From Hyaloperonospora brassicae (Eukaryota; Oomycota; Peronosporomycetes; Peronosporales; Peronosporaceae), in contig CANTFL010000173.1 in NCBI GenBank assembly GCA_947650285.1, forward strand, positions 62,001-126,000: a stretch of DNA of 64,000 nt. The letters run 5' to 3'. The notes below the pieces were generated by a model, which saw only the letters and a program-made list of their open reading frames with translations, was not told the origin of the DNA and did not search any database. The position numbers and the translations under genes were made by a program. Positions 1 to 11,300 of this stretch are shown piece by piece (the stretch's first letter is position 1; every line of letters begins with the position of its first letter).

Positions 1-1660
1 TGTCGCGTTGTGATTGGCGAAAAGTGAACGCTTGGCTTATCGACAACTGGTGGAAAACACGGCATTGTAAACAAAGGGGCTGGCCAACAGCTAGCGATGC
101 TTTGGTCGGACAAAGGCACGAAACGCCGACAATACGTGTGCACTTTTTGTCCAGACAGGTCAATTGACGACTACGAAGTTGCTGCAACATATTGACATGA
201 ACCACTTGTCAGTACAAACGATTGTCACGACGACGAAGATGACAGGAGATAGCGCTTGAGCAGATTGTCGTTTCGATTTCGAACCTGTAACTCGAGAAAC
301 TGTTTGTTGAGGAACGTGTTGCTGCACTGCTGTTGTGTGTTAGTTGAGTGCTCGTCACGGAAAATCGGCATGTAGTGATTGTATCGTTTCTCAATGCTTC
401 TACTGTCTGATGCCTATTACCGTAGTCCTGTGCAGTACGTACCGACAAGATATGTCTGGGATAATAAGCTGTACATTGCATTCGAGTAGCCAGAAGTTGA
501 TGCTTTCTAGCGGCTGGCGGCAAGCATCAGCCATCTAGATGGTAAACCAATTACAACAACATCACTGCAAGCAGAGATCTCTGCTCGATCGAGCGGTACG
601 TCGAAGGTTCTTGCTTGGGGACATGAGGATGTTGCGCCGTCTTGCTTATTGGTCGGCCAGCACAACTAGAAGTATTGCCATAGTCCCTACCGCCTTCATC
701 ACCCAAAACTGTCAAACGCTGGAATAATCGAGGAGATCTAGAGGATAAGTGCTGAGATAAATCGGGCAATGCGTCTTTACGATGGACAAACTCCACTGAA
801 GTGCAAGTCTCGAACTAGCTCATCTGCACACGCCAAGCTTTTCTTACGATACCGCTACATTCGCGTAAACAAGATACGTGCAAGCTGTTTATCACATAAT
901 TTATCGACATTTTTGGGAATCAAAGAAGCACACACCTCATAAGGACTTCATCTGAACGAAGGTCTACCACCCTTATTCTTGCAAAAGGTCCTCGTAGCTG
1001 TCTGCAGTATAGGCTTCGATTGCTGGAGTTTTCGACACTACCCGCGCGGACCATTGGCGCTGGAATGAAGTACGTGAGATATTGGATGACCTGACTTACA
1101 TGGTGTAACAAGTGCTAAGTAGTATTGCGCATTTCGAACACTTTGTCTCACGAAGACTGGTCGAACAACTACCAGTACGACAATGATCTTGATTGGGAGA
1201 TGCGAGGCCATGCCTGCAAACGCAAGTCATTCGTGAACGAGCTGTACTACCCTGGGTAGCACAGCACCTGTGAGAAGCACAGATTGCATCCGCTTTTGCA
1301 TCACGGTCGTACCCGAAGTTCAAGTCATCTCTCTCGTCGTCCGATGCTGCTGCAAGGCCTTGACACGATGGTCGTGCCGGAAACATGCGAATACAAACTT
1401 GTGTTTGCTATTGTAAGCGCACGTACTAGGAACTCAACTCAAAGCCAATCTTGGGCTACCGTTAGTAAATTATGTCGGCAGTGTTTAGCTCCTTTCGTTC
1501 TCGGACGAAAGGTGCCTGACGTTTACAGAATGCACTGGCTAAAAGTTTGAACCTCCAGCGTGGCCAAATGCAAAGCGTCTACGGAATCAGAGGACTGCTA
1601 GTAGTAAGGAAGACATACGAGTAGATCATGTATATGGCAAAAGAAACAGAATAATACAAA
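1..1660. other. Gene-free stretch
   Basis: I see no convincing coding region here. Open frames are short (about 60-105 codons), overlap on both strands, begin at non-ATG codons or have scrambled composition, and none resembles a known family. No tRNA-like B box, terminal repeat or simple-sequence array was found. Confidence 0.5.
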
Positions 1661-2680
1661 CTACATGGTCAGATTCTCCAAGTATGCGGCCACCTCATCA
1701 TCTCCGAGTGCTTGCGCCATCGATAGAGCCGTCTCGCCGTCAATATCTTCTATTTTGGGGTCCACTCCCTTCGCAACAAGCAGCTTCACCAGCTCAACAC
1801 AGGAGCAGCCAAAGAGACAAACCTGGCCAATCTTGTTCAGTGCATTCAAATCAATCGCCTCGTCATCAACGAGAAGCTCAACGACATTCTGCATCCCAAA
1901 CATCACTGACACATGCAGCGCACGGTCGCCATTTGAAGGCAGTGCAAAGTTGACGTCCACGCCTCGTGCTAGCATTTCTTTGACGACGCGGAATTGACCA
2001 AAGCGACAAGCCTGGAATAGTGCACAGTCATCGCCTTCCACGTCATCTTTTTTTCCATTCTCTGCATCGATAGCAGGAGTCTTGACCAGCTTTGTGGCAG
2101 AAGCAATGGCACCGTTTTCAAGCAGCAACATAGCTACAGCCGTGTGCTCCGACTCGATAGCCAGGTAGAGAGGGTTATACGCGTGCTTTGCTGTGCCGCT
2201 ATAGTTCACATCAGCTTTACGATCTACAAGTCCTTTCGCCAAGTCGTACATTCCAGAGTTGGCCGCTTGCATCAACAGCGTCCACCCGTGTCGGTCTACC
2301 ACGCTGTCTGGGTCCTTGACACCCAGACGCGGCAGCAGCGCCATCACTACCTTGCCGAACCCCGTCATCAGTTGCTTCGCCTCAGCCTCTACATTAGCAA
2401 GATCCTTTTCCATCTCGATCGGCCCCTTGTGGTCCGCTGTCTCCTCCTGGACGCCTAGAACATGAACAAAAGCCTCGTACTCCTGTTGCCAAGTGTGGAG
2501 CCAGTCCATGAGGTACACGAGCGGCGACTGGTCTCCGAGGTCGCCCACAGTCGCCAGAACCTGATCCACATTGCCTCCGATCACGCTCTCCCGCACAGCG
2601 GCCACTTTCTCGTCGACACGGACGTCTGTAGCCTCGAGCGAGAGTGTCGCCACCGAGAGAGCGTCTTCCTCTCCAGCCAT
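1661..2680 (-). CDS. Ankyrin-repeat protein
   Basis: This is a single-exon 339-aa protein with an ATG start at 2680. The N-terminal ~125 residues form a helical, non-repetitive region (Trp/Glu-rich around 60-75). Residues ~129-336 carry about five to six ankyrin repeats, with recognisable cores such as HGWTLLMQAANSG, NPLYLAIESEHTAVAMLLLENGA, CALFQACRFGQFRVVKEMLARGVDVN, RALHVSVMFGMQNVVELLV and GETALSMAQALG. There is no signal peptide or membrane segment, so a cytosolic or nuclear protein-interaction role is likely. Ankyrin repeats do not indicate a specific partner, and no catalytic domain is attached. One repeat (around residue 286-300) is degenerate. Confidence 0.85.
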   Translation of the reverse strand: MAGEEDALSVATLSLEATDVRVDEKVAAVRESVIGGNVDQVLATVGDLGDQSPLVYLMDWLHTWQQEYEAFVHVLGVQEETADHKGPIEMEKDLANVEAEAKQLMTGFGKVVMALLPRLGVKDPDSVVDRHGWTLLMQAANSGMYDLAKGLVDRKADVNYSGTAKHAYNPLYLAIESEHTAVAMLLLENGAIASATKLVKTPAIDAENGKKDDVEGDDCALFQACRFGQFRVVKEMLARGVDVNFALPSNGDRALHVSVMFGMQNVVELLVDDEAIDLNALNKIGQVCLFGCSCVELVKLLVAKGVDPKIEDIDGETALSMAQALGDDEVAAYLENLTM

Positions 2681-5117
2681 CGTGTCAGCGATGGCTGCGT
2701 GCGATGATTGGATGGCGCGTTATGGCTTCACTTTGGGTGGCGTTGATTGGCTGTAGAGAACGCGGCCATGTTGAAGCAGGCAACAGTTCTTGGTGGGGTG
2801 CAGCTGCGATTGTACCAACGTGTTCTGAACGCACCACCCGTCGGTTGTTGCGTCGGTCATATGTACGACAGAGATACTGGAGATGTCAATGGCACGAGCA
2901 TATATCTGGTTAGGCGGTGGTCCCGAGACGTCGTGAAAGAGTGATCGACGCTTGTCGATTAGTTGGTAAGCCGTTCAAAGCGCTACAAGATCGTCGCCGT
3001 GTATCTATGGGCGATGTGAGGTATGCGCACGTGTATCTCTTATACTGTTGGCAGCAACAAGTGATGCTACGGAGCGTTGACGCGAGAGCGACCTGGTGAA
3101 AAGCTTGTGGTCATTCGAGGTTGCAGCTAATTAAACGGGCAGAATGCTTGGTTCGAGACCGCCGGCTCACTAGTGCAATGGTTGTGTCTACAACTACTGC
3201 GTCTTTTTCGTGACGTCGTATGCCGATAGTTAGCAGAGTCGGAAGTAGATCGTGATGGCAGCATCGTAATATGCAGCATGTGTGTTCACTATTCACACTT
3301 TATGGGCAGGAAGTGTGTCACGTGGATATAGACAAATCCTCTGTCGATGTCTAGAGTCATCTCTCGAGCTTCAACTTCAAGGCCAGGCAGCCGATGGAAG
3401 AGACCGAGTCCGAAGCAAGTAGTCCGTTCAGTAGTAGTCAAGATGACAGAGGCGGGTCGCGCTTGTTGATCTCTTGCGTTGCATCTAGCTCACTCTTCGA
3501 TCGACCAGCTTGCCAACGCGTCGGCCTCGCCGTCTCGCCACGCTCTTCTACGAGTCAAGCCAGCAACAACGAAAGGTCAACGCAACGTCCGTCGGCATAT
3601 CGTTTTGTCTACCCGGGACCGAATTACCGTTCTGGACGACGAAGTATGGGTTCTGAATCAGTTCTGCGAATGGGAAAGTAGAGGTCTGTGCTTACCGACT
3701 GAGCGTGACTTAGACCTAGCGACTGTCAATCTTGGCATGTGTCTGTGGAAATACGCTTTGACAGAGTCATTTTGTGCAAGGCCTGAGCGATTAGGATTGC
3801 AATGAAAGCCAGATCACCGCAACAGGGTCAGTAAATTGGCGTCCATGCGCAGATGATGACCGAGTGCTGTATCTCTTAGCGCAGTATCGGCTACTTGCAG
3901 TTCACCTGTCCAGCCCGACCACTTGTCGTGTTGCGGTTCACATGGCGAGGATATACGAACACAATGGAGATTGATTGACCTAGCTATAGAGGAGCAATGG
4001 CGGTGAACACGACAGGTTGGTGCTTTGCCTTGGGGTCATGCAACCGTTTATGACGTGCGCGAGCGAGCATTCAAAAAAGTCGGCACGTTGACCTCCAAGA
4101 CAGGGAATACAGATTCACCGCCTTGTGCCAGCACATACATCTCGATCGCGGCAGATAACAGTGAGCGTATGAAACATGCACCAAGATGCGAATTTGCCAC
4201 GCATGAAGTCATCACGGCAACGAACGTTACAGGTTGCCAGATGGCTACTTGTGACCGAACTGGAATCAGCAGAGCGTATTTCACCGTGATCAATCGGCAA
4301 AGCGACTTCCATGAGCATGCCAAGTGACTTGTGTGAAGTACACTACGTGCGAATGTATGCGAAAGGTCAGATGCTCGGCTTCTTCTCCGCAGATCCCGCA
4401 ACGTATCGGAGGTCTCGTTCTACGACGTTGCACTGCAAGCAACAGAGTCGAAAGTGTACTCTCGAATCATCACGGAAGCAGCGGCACTCATGACCGTTGA
4501 CGAGTCGACTTTGTAGCAACCATGTTTCCCGCGAGTCACGAGACCAACGGCGCAGTGTAACTCACTATCTTCTGCGCGATACGAAGAGCTTCGACGAGGA
4601 AAACGATATTGCGGATGCGCTTACGACACCAACAGTCTGTTTTCCGTCAAGTGTGTAACACAGACTCAAGTGACGCCGATGAACGTAGGATGTATATCGC
4701 TAATTGACGATGAAGAGTGCGGACGTGCCCGACATAGCAAGTGGCCAAGATCTTCAATAGTGTAGACACCCAGCAAATCGAGTTGCATCCAACCGCGCGA
4801 TGAATTGCGTGCAGCACGAGCCCGCGGCCATGGGGTATCGATTGCAATGCATCTTACCATCGCCATACTCGCGAATGAAACAACAACGATACGGATCAAT
4901 ACTCTCCAGCACGAGCCAATCTTGTGTGTATTCTTCCCAAACACTCACTCTTGCGCTCGCAACGACTTTGTGATGCACATTGTCTTCTTCTTCTTCTCCT
5001 CTCCCAACTCACGGCGTCATGCGCAAATGATGGATAGAGAAGGTATCTTCGCAGGGATGTGAAAAGGGCCGCCAGATGCTTTGCCATTGACGTGAAAGCT
5101 GCACGGGCCGGACGACG
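2681..5117. other. Gene-poor region, possible old coding remnants
   Basis: No intact gene was recognised. Open frames of 95-108 codons at about 3394-3805 on the plus strand overlap each other in two frames and have a somewhat protein-like composition, so a decayed gene is possible. I could not match it to a family. Other frames are short and scrambled. Confidence 0.35.
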
Positions 5118-5600
5118 TCACACAGACGAGCGCGACGCAATAAGCGTCAGTGCAGCCGCACGAGGAATGCGCAGCGACTGTTGCACATTCGTGAGGCATT
5201 GCTCGTGCAAGTAGTCACGCAGTAGCGCTTTGAGCGAGCGACAGGCAAACTGGTAGAGCTTCTGGTGGCTCTCGGGCTGCGTGGTGAGCTGCGAGGGCAA
5301 CACGTGGAACTCGCGGAGGCACAAGTTGAGCCACAAGTGGTCGTCGCTGCCCACGTGGTACCACGAGCGGCACACGCTGCGTGCCGAGCCGAGCGACGGG
5401 CCATCGAGGAAGCTCAAGATGGCGTGAATCGTCTCGTCGCACGTAAAGTCCACGAGACTGAGCGGCTCTTGTGAGCGCGAGGAAGCTGCCGCAAGTGCGC
5501 ATAGCCACTCGGCAATGGCTTGATCCTCGGGCGATCGCCCACTGCTCAGAGGCGCGTACAGCGGATGCAGAATGAGGGCCCGCGAGGAAGAGCGGCGCAT
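5118..5600 (-). CDS. F-box protein
   Basis: This is a 160-aa protein. I chose the ATG at 5600 because the longer open frame upstream starts at a GTG and runs into the promoter. Residues ~49-92 form an F-box: LVDFTCDETIHAILSFLDGPSLGSARSVCRSW, followed by HLWLNLCLREF, the usual W-x-x-L end of the motif. F-box proteins bind Skp1 and bring substrates to SCF ubiquitin ligases. No WD40, LRR or kelch substrate-binding repeats follow, and the C-terminal ~70 residues have no recognised domain, so the substrate is unknown. It is transcribed divergently from the DOT1 gene, with 225 bp between the two start codons. Confidence 0.75.
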   Translation of the reverse strand: MRRSSSRALILHPLYAPLSSGRSPEDQAIAEWLCALAAASSRSQEPLSLVDFTCDETIHAILSFLDGPSLGSARSVCRSWYHVGSDDHLWLNLCLREFHVLPSQLTTQPESHQKLYQFACRSLKALLRDYLHEQCLTNVQQSLRIPRAAALTLIASRSSV

Positions 5601-5825
5601 TGGATACTTTCGAGCGCACGTACGTGACAACTGTCGAAGTGGCGCGACGTACGGAGAAAACCGAAACGAAACGAACCGGTGCTTGTCGAATACCGGTTCC
5701 CAAAGACTGTATACAGAGAGGCAGGTGCGACGTGTATACCCGCATACCCACGTCACGTTTCGTAGCTGTTGCACTCCCGTCGTGAGTATTTGTGTATCTG
5801 TGTGTGTTAAGTACGCATCGAATCA
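5601..5825. promoter_or_regulatory. Shared divergent promoter region
   Basis: These 225 bp separate the start codons of the divergent F-box and DOT1-type genes, so both promoters and 5' UTRs must lie here unless there are upstream non-coding exons. I see no clear TATA box. This call rests on position only. Confidence 0.4.
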
Positions 5826-7088
5826 ATGGGACAGATGGCGTCGCCTGCGGCCACTGCTTCGCTCTTGTCCCCTCCGCGTAGCACCGCAGCGCGCAAGAAA
5901 CCACTGGAGACGACGCACTCCGACGGTCCTGAGGCGTCCGACCTGCTCGACACCACAGCTGCGGTTGGTCGCAAACGGAAGAAGGCGAGTGCCAGCACTC
6001 TACCAACGAACACCACCGGTAGTAGTAGCGCTACGCCAGTGTCGAGTAAAAAGCGGACGCGGCTGTCGATTGGTGCACCGGGTAAAGTGACGCCACTGGC
6101 GGACGTGCGCGAGAAGGAGATCCACCGGACGTTCACGGAGCACGAAGTCGCGGAGGTGTACAAGGCCATTCGCAAGCAAACGGGCAGTCTCGGCGGCAAT
6201 GCAGCCGGTGGCGCCATCTACGGCGAGATCACGCAAGCTTCGTTCCAACGCGTGGTGGACTACCTCAAGGACAAGTGCGAACTCTCTGCGTCCAGCTGCT
6301 TTGTGGACGTGGGCTCGGGACTCGGCAAGCCAAACTTCCACGTGTCCGTGGATCCCGGCGTTCAGGTCTCGTACGGCATCGAGCTCGAAGAACTGCGCTG
6401 GCACCTGTCGCTGCACAACCTCCGCAGTGTGTTGTCGCTCGACTCGCAGCGTCACAAGCCGCTTTCGACCGTGTTCACGGCAGGCGACATCACGCACGCA
6501 CACACGTTTGAACCGTTTTCGCACGTGTACACTTTTGACGTGGGCTTTCCACCCGATGTGATGGACAAGATGGCGGAGATGTTTAACCGTAGCTCGGCGC
6601 AGTACTTTGTCAGCTTCCATTCGCCGCGGAAAGTGGTCGAGACGTATGGGTTCTCTGTGACAAACATCGGACGCGTCGCGACGTCGATGGCAGGTTCGAG
6701 TGAAGGTCACCAGTGCTACTTCTATCGGCGTGTGGCGCCGACAGAGGAGGAAAGTGAACCCGAGAGTGGAAAAGCGACTGTGAAGGTGTCGTCGCTGACT
6801 GACAGCAATGCCCTCTGCCCACCGCTGACGGAAGACCCTCTTTTCAGCCAAGGGATCGAGCTCTTGAAGACCGGTCGCGAAGGCATGCTGTTGTGGATCG
6901 ACAGCTTTTTTGACCAGGCGAATGCAGGACGCACTCGCCTACAGAAGCGCATCTTGCGCGAGCGTCCAATGGAGTCGTACTATCCCACGGTCAAGTCGCA
7001 TGTTGTTGCCGCTTGCAGCAGCGTACTGCAGAAAGGCAAGAAGAAGACGGCGAAGGTGACGAAGCGCAAGGTCAACCTCCGCGCGTAA
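5826..7088 (+). CDS. DOT1-type histone H3 lysine-79 methyltransferase
   Basis: This is a 420-aa single-exon protein with an ATG start. The first ~90 residues are low-complexity and basic (RKRKK, SSKKRTR), typical of nuclear targeting and nucleosome binding. The DOT1 methyltransferase domain covers ~95-310. It has YGEI at 132-135, the SAM-binding motif FVDVGSGLGK at 159-168, and GIELEE at ~184-189, which holds the acidic residue expected to bind the SAM ribose. Later blocks are FDVGFPPDVMDKMAEMF and FVSFHSPRK. A basic tail (GKKKTAKVTKRKVNLR) ends the protein. The family methylates H3K79 on nucleosomes and acts in transcription and DNA-damage signalling. Oomycetes are known to carry several DOT1 paralogues; which one this is cannot be told here. 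Confidence 0.88.
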   Translation: MGQMASPAATASLLSPPRSTAARKKPLETTHSDGPEASDLLDTTAAVGRKRKKASASTLPTNTTGSSSATPVSSKKRTRLSIGAPGKVTPLADVREKEIHRTFTEHEVAEVYKAIRKQTGSLGGNAAGGAIYGEITQASFQRVVDYLKDKCELSASSCFVDVGSGLGKPNFHVSVDPGVQVSYGIELEELRWHLSLHNLRSVLSLDSQRHKPLSTVFTAGDITHAHTFEPFSHVYTFDVGFPPDVMDKMAEMFNRSSAQYFVSFHSPRKVVETYGFSVTNIGRVATSMAGSSEGHQCYFYRRVAPTEEESEPESGKATVKVSSLTDSNALCPPLTEDPLFSQGIELLKTGREGMLLWIDSFFDQANAGRTRLQKRILRERPMESYYPTVKSHVVAACSSVLQKGKKKTAKVTKRKVNLRA

Positions 7089-7311
7089 GCTGTCGGCGGT
7101 TGATGCTGTATTGAGAAAGCAGGAACGGCTGCTGCTGTCGTGAATACTGCCTGCATAGAGGATGGCAGTACTACAACAAACACAGCGTTAGTTGTTACAT
7201 ACAGGGGAACAAAACAACAACGGCATCCATCCGCATGCACCGTGCGCATCCGCTCCGCTCACATTCCGTCCATGTTTCTCGTTCTTACTGCTCCTCCACG
7301 TGTCGCCTCGA
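7089..7311. other. Intergenic region between convergent genes
   Basis: These 223 bp between the stops of the DOT1-type gene and the Rsa3-like gene should hold both 3' UTRs. I saw no canonical AATAAA or other feature. Confidence 0.4.
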
Positions 7312-8076
7312 TCACTCTCGACAGGTCCGAACAGAGTCCATAAAGAGCTGCTTCTGCAGCGGCGTGAAAATGTCGCCTCCTGCCTGGATGCACGAGATTA
7401 GATACGTCACGTCCTTGCTCTCAAAGCGGTCTTCCTGGCGAAACTGGTCCAATTCGTCACCAAACGCCGCGGTGAACTCCTCCATGTACAACTGGCGAAA
7501 CTCGTTCGCCACGGCAGTGGCTCCAACTGCAGGCGCGTCCCCACGGGCCATCCAGTGCTTCTGCAAGTGGGTCTCGGCCGACGCCAAAAGCGCCCGACTC
7601 GCCCGCGCTGTCTTGCGGACCACACCCAATTGCACGTACGTCGTAGCAGCGTCCGCTGCCTCGTCCCCAGCAGCCACAAGATCCTGCAGCAACAACGTCG
7701 TGGCCTCCTCGTCTCCGTCTCCCTCTCCGTCTCCACTTCTGTCTTTTTCCTCGCAGTCCATCGCCTCGTCCTTCTCCCGCTCGTCGCCCTCTCCGCTGCA
7801 AGCGTGCGCCCTTTGCAGCGTCTTTTCCAGCTTCACGAGCGCCCCACTCGTCTCTAAGCTCGCGGCAATGAGCTCAGCACAGCGTACGCTCGTGGCCGCA
7901 GTCCTCGCAAGCAGCTGCTGGCCATGCGCCTCGCTCGTCTCAGCCTCAGCCACTGCCACTGCAAATGGAAACGCGTCGTCACCTCGTGTAGAAGCAAACG
8001 CGTTCCTACTCAGTGCAGCAATCAGACGGTCGTAGCGCGCGGCCAGTCGCCCGCCGTCGCCGCCCTCGTCGTCCAT
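7312..8076 (-). CDS. Rsa3-like ribosome-assembly protein
   Basis: This is a 254-aa protein with an ATG at 8076; the longer frame upstream begins at a GTG inside a palindrome and is not credible. The middle is acidic (GDGEGDGDEEA). The C-terminal ~55 residues (EFRQLYMEEFTAAFGDELDQF, then DVTYLISCIQAGGDIFTPLQKQLFM) match the pattern I know for the Rsa3 C-terminal domain: an aromatic-rich FYxxxxTxxFGxDLDxLR block, then LIxALxxGxDIF. In yeast, Rsa3 acts in the nucleolus in 60S subunit maturation. The match covers only the C-terminal domain, so the function is inferred. It is divergent from the patatin-phospholipase gene. Confidence 0.6.
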   Translation of the reverse strand: MDDEGGDGGRLAARYDRLIAALSRNAFASTRGDDAFPFAVAVAEAETSEAHGQQLLARTAATSVRCAELIAASLETSGALVKLEKTLQRAHACSGEGDEREKDEAMDCEEKDRSGDGEGDGDEEATTLLLQDLVAAGDEAADAATTYVQLGVVRKTARASRALLASAETHLQKHWMARGDAPAVGATAVANEFRQLYMEEFTAAFGDELDQFRQEDRFESKDVTYLISCIQAGGDIFTPLQKQLFMDSVRTCRE

Positions 8077-8115
8077 ACGCCGCCCACAAGCACAACCGGC
8101 ACGGGGTATCACTGT

Positions 8116-8146
8116 AGTGCCATCGTGTGGGCCACACGATGGCACT
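8116..8146. repeat. Perfect 31-bp palindrome in a divergent promoter
   Basis: Arms 8116-8130 and 8132-8146 are perfectly complementary 15-mers around a single G. The sequence lies between the Rsa3-like gene (ATG at 8076, minus) and the phospholipase gene (plus). Because of the symmetry, both strands begin with the same ten codons when read outward. It could be a dimeric transcription-factor site serving both genes or a cruciform; the sequence alone does not decide. Confidence 0.9.
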
Positions 8147-8304
8147 CCAACGAGGGACTCTCCCTCCCGACCACCGCATCACCCGCAGGCAGCTCCACTG
8201 GTTGGTTTTGCTTTTTACGCATTGCCTCGAAAAAGCGCATGTGCCGGCAAGAAAAAGCAACTTGTGACTGCTTTTTTCAACGCGCCCGACCACTCGTCGT
8301 CCGC

Positions 8305-11300
8305 ATGTCGCCGCTCTGGACGTGGCCCGCGGCGACGGCCCCCGAACCCGTACGCCGTCGGCGGCGTCGCGGCGCTCACAGCAGTCGCTCTGCTCCTCAG
8401 CGGTCTCTTTGTATGGGTCGCGTCGCGCCAAGTACGGCCGCGCAAGAAGACACTCGCGCACGCGTCTGAAGCGACTGCAGTGCCGTCGCCACCGTCGCCG
8501 ACGTCCAAGCGCCTGCGACACGCGTCGCGCCACTCAAAGTCGTTCTCTGATCTGCTCCACGTCGAGCGCGAGCGGCTGCAGGAGATCCGACAGCTCGAAG
8601 TGGACGACCACGTGACGTTCCCGCGCGCGCTGCGGCAGAGCTGCGGCCCTGAGACGCTCAAGAGCGTATACGACACACTGTCGAAAGTGTTTTCGTTTTT
8701 GCGCAGCGAATTCGTTGCACCGCTGGCGCGCGAGCTGCGGATCGTGCGCTTTGCAAAGCACGAGACGATCTTTGGGCCGCAGGAACTCGATGGGTCGATT
8801 CTCCTCATTGTGGACGGCTCTGCGACGCTGACGATCCACGAAGAAGACGAGATGATGGACGAGAAGATGGACGAGAAGAAGGACAAGAGAGAGGGCGCGA
8901 GGCCGCGTGGGTTTTCGAGATTGCTGGAGCGAGGGGACACGCTGACGTCGTCGCTGCAGTTGCTGACAGTGCTGGTGAACGAGGTGCAAGGCGGAGCGTG
9001 TTGTACGCAAGTGCAGAAGGTGTGTGGCCGGCTGTCGGCGCGGGCGGGCGAGCACGGCGCGCGGTTGTTTAAGATCCCGCCGCACGCGATCCAGCAAGTG
9101 CTGGACACGTACCCCGAGGCGTTTTACCGCCTGGCGCAAGCCGCGCTGAGTCAAGTGGAAAAGATCACGGCCAAGTCGTTGATTGACCACTTTGGTCTGT
9201 CGTCCGAGATCATCACGGCAACGCCACTCGTGCAGACGCTGCCGCTTGATGCTGGGAAAGACGAGGGTGCTGTGGTGGTGGATTCGATTGTTCATGAGGT
9301 TGCTGACGCGATTGGTTTGGTCGACTTGGAGTTGCGGGCGACGCTTGCTCGCAGCGTACAAGTGGTCAAGCGCTCGAAGGACCAGACGATCCGTGAAGCT
9401 GGTGATGCTTCGAGTGCACTGGGCGTGCACATTGTACTGGACGGGTCGGTCAGTGTTCAAGTTGCAACAGCTTCGCAAACGTATGCGGAGCTGTACAAAG
9501 CTACGAAAGGAAGTGAAGTCGGTATTTCCACGTGCTTTGTTGGCGCGCATTTCTTCGCGACCCGCAACGTGTGTCTTGAAGACACTACGTTGTTGTGCAT
9601 CCCCGATGCGCTATTCTGTAGTCTACTGCAGATCAACTCGGTTGCTGTCAAATGTACGCGCCACCTGATCGAGCAATACTCTGGCCTCGTGTGTGTAGCC
9701 GACACATCCTTTGAATGGCTGCATCTTCACAGCGGGGAGAGTTTATTCAATCGTGGAGACGTGTGCGATTCCGTGTTTACGGTCATCAGTGGTCGTCTTC
9801 GTGTCGTGCAAACGCTGTCGCATCGTGGCAAAGAGCTGGAGACGACGAACGATCTTGTTCGAGGTGCTACGCTTGGCGCGATGGATATGCTTTCGGCCGG
9901 GCCTAGCAATTCTTCAGTGTTTGCAGTCCGCGATTCCCAAATCTCGCAGATGTCTCGTAATGTGTTTGACTACGTTGTGAGCAAGTACCCCTCCGTTCTG
10001 ATCCACTTCACCAAGAACTTGGCACGTCGCATGCCAACTCCTCGAGTGGATTCCCGAAAGGCTGATACCAACAGTGTCAAGACCCGCGGTAACTACATGC
10101 TTTCGCTTGGCTCGGGTCCTTCTGCCACGGATGGGCAAAAGATGGGCGGCAATCTCCCGATCAGCACCATTGCTGTTCTCTCGCTGACTAAAATGACCAA
10201 GATCCGGACGTTCTGCTCGCATTTGGAAGCGTCACTGAAAACCCTCGCCTCGGTCGAAACAGTGTCTTCGCAGGGAGCCAAGGCTTTTCTGGGTGACCAG
10301 TGGATTGACAACTCTCGCGTCGCACGGGCGAATCTCGTAGCCTGGATGGGTGACATCGAGAGCTCGAATGAGCTGGTCATTTACGAAGCTGACCCACAGA
10401 TGACAGCCTGGACGAAGCTCTGTATTCGCCAGGCAGACCATATCTTGCTGCTCTGCTCGGATGCACACCCACAGCAGGCGTTTGTGAGTGATATGGTGTT
10501 GATTTTGGAAGGTGCGTGGGACAAAAGAGATGCCAAGATCAACGTTGTGCGTATCCGCGAAAAGGACTGGACGCTGGCGGCATTGAAAGCGGCTGCAATA
10601 CAGGAGGCCAATGGGTCGTCGCGTTCGTACGCGTTGAAACGAAAGCTGTGTCTACAAATGGACAGTCCGTTGTTGCCGCGCTTCATTCTTCCGATGGAGA
10701 AGTATGAATGGATCTGCGGTTACCACAATGTGCAAATTCCGTTCGAAGACCATTCCCCAGACTTTATGCGTCTGAGTCGTCGGATCACTGGAAACGCCGT
10801 TGGCATAGTGCTTGGCGGTGGCGGTGCGAGAGGTCTGGCGCACATAGGCGTGCTACGGGCGCTAGAAGAGTGTGGCATCCACGTCGATGTGGTTGGCGGT
10901 ACCAGCATTGGCGCGTTCATTGGCGGCATCTTTGCGCTCCACCCGAACAATCTGAGCTTGGTCGAGGCGAAAGTACGGCAGCTATCAGCTGGTTTGAGCA
11001 GCATCTTTGAGAAGCTGTGCGACCTCACTTTGCCGATTTCGTCTTTTTTCAATGGCACGCGTTTCAACAGAAGCATCCGAGCGCACTTCTACGACCTCTC
11101 GATCGAGGACTTGATGCTGAATTACTTTTGCGTGTCCACGGATATCGCAAAGTCTCGAATGAGTGTACACCGCAGTGGCCCGGTGTGGAAGTACATACGA
11201 GCATCAATGAGTTTGCAAGGCTACTTTCCTCCAATTTCAGAGAACGGTTCATTGCTGCTAGATGGCGGGTACATGAACAACCTCCCAGCTGACGTCATGA

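Noticed and set aside
3130..3170. GGTTCGAGACC, resembling a tRNA B box
   Set aside because: No A box at the right distance upstream and no cloverleaf with an acceptor stem.
8117..8304. Extension of the phospholipase to a GTG start within the palindrome
   Set aside because: A GTG start is not expected in this genome. The first ten codons are identical to those of the opposite frame only because of the palindrome.
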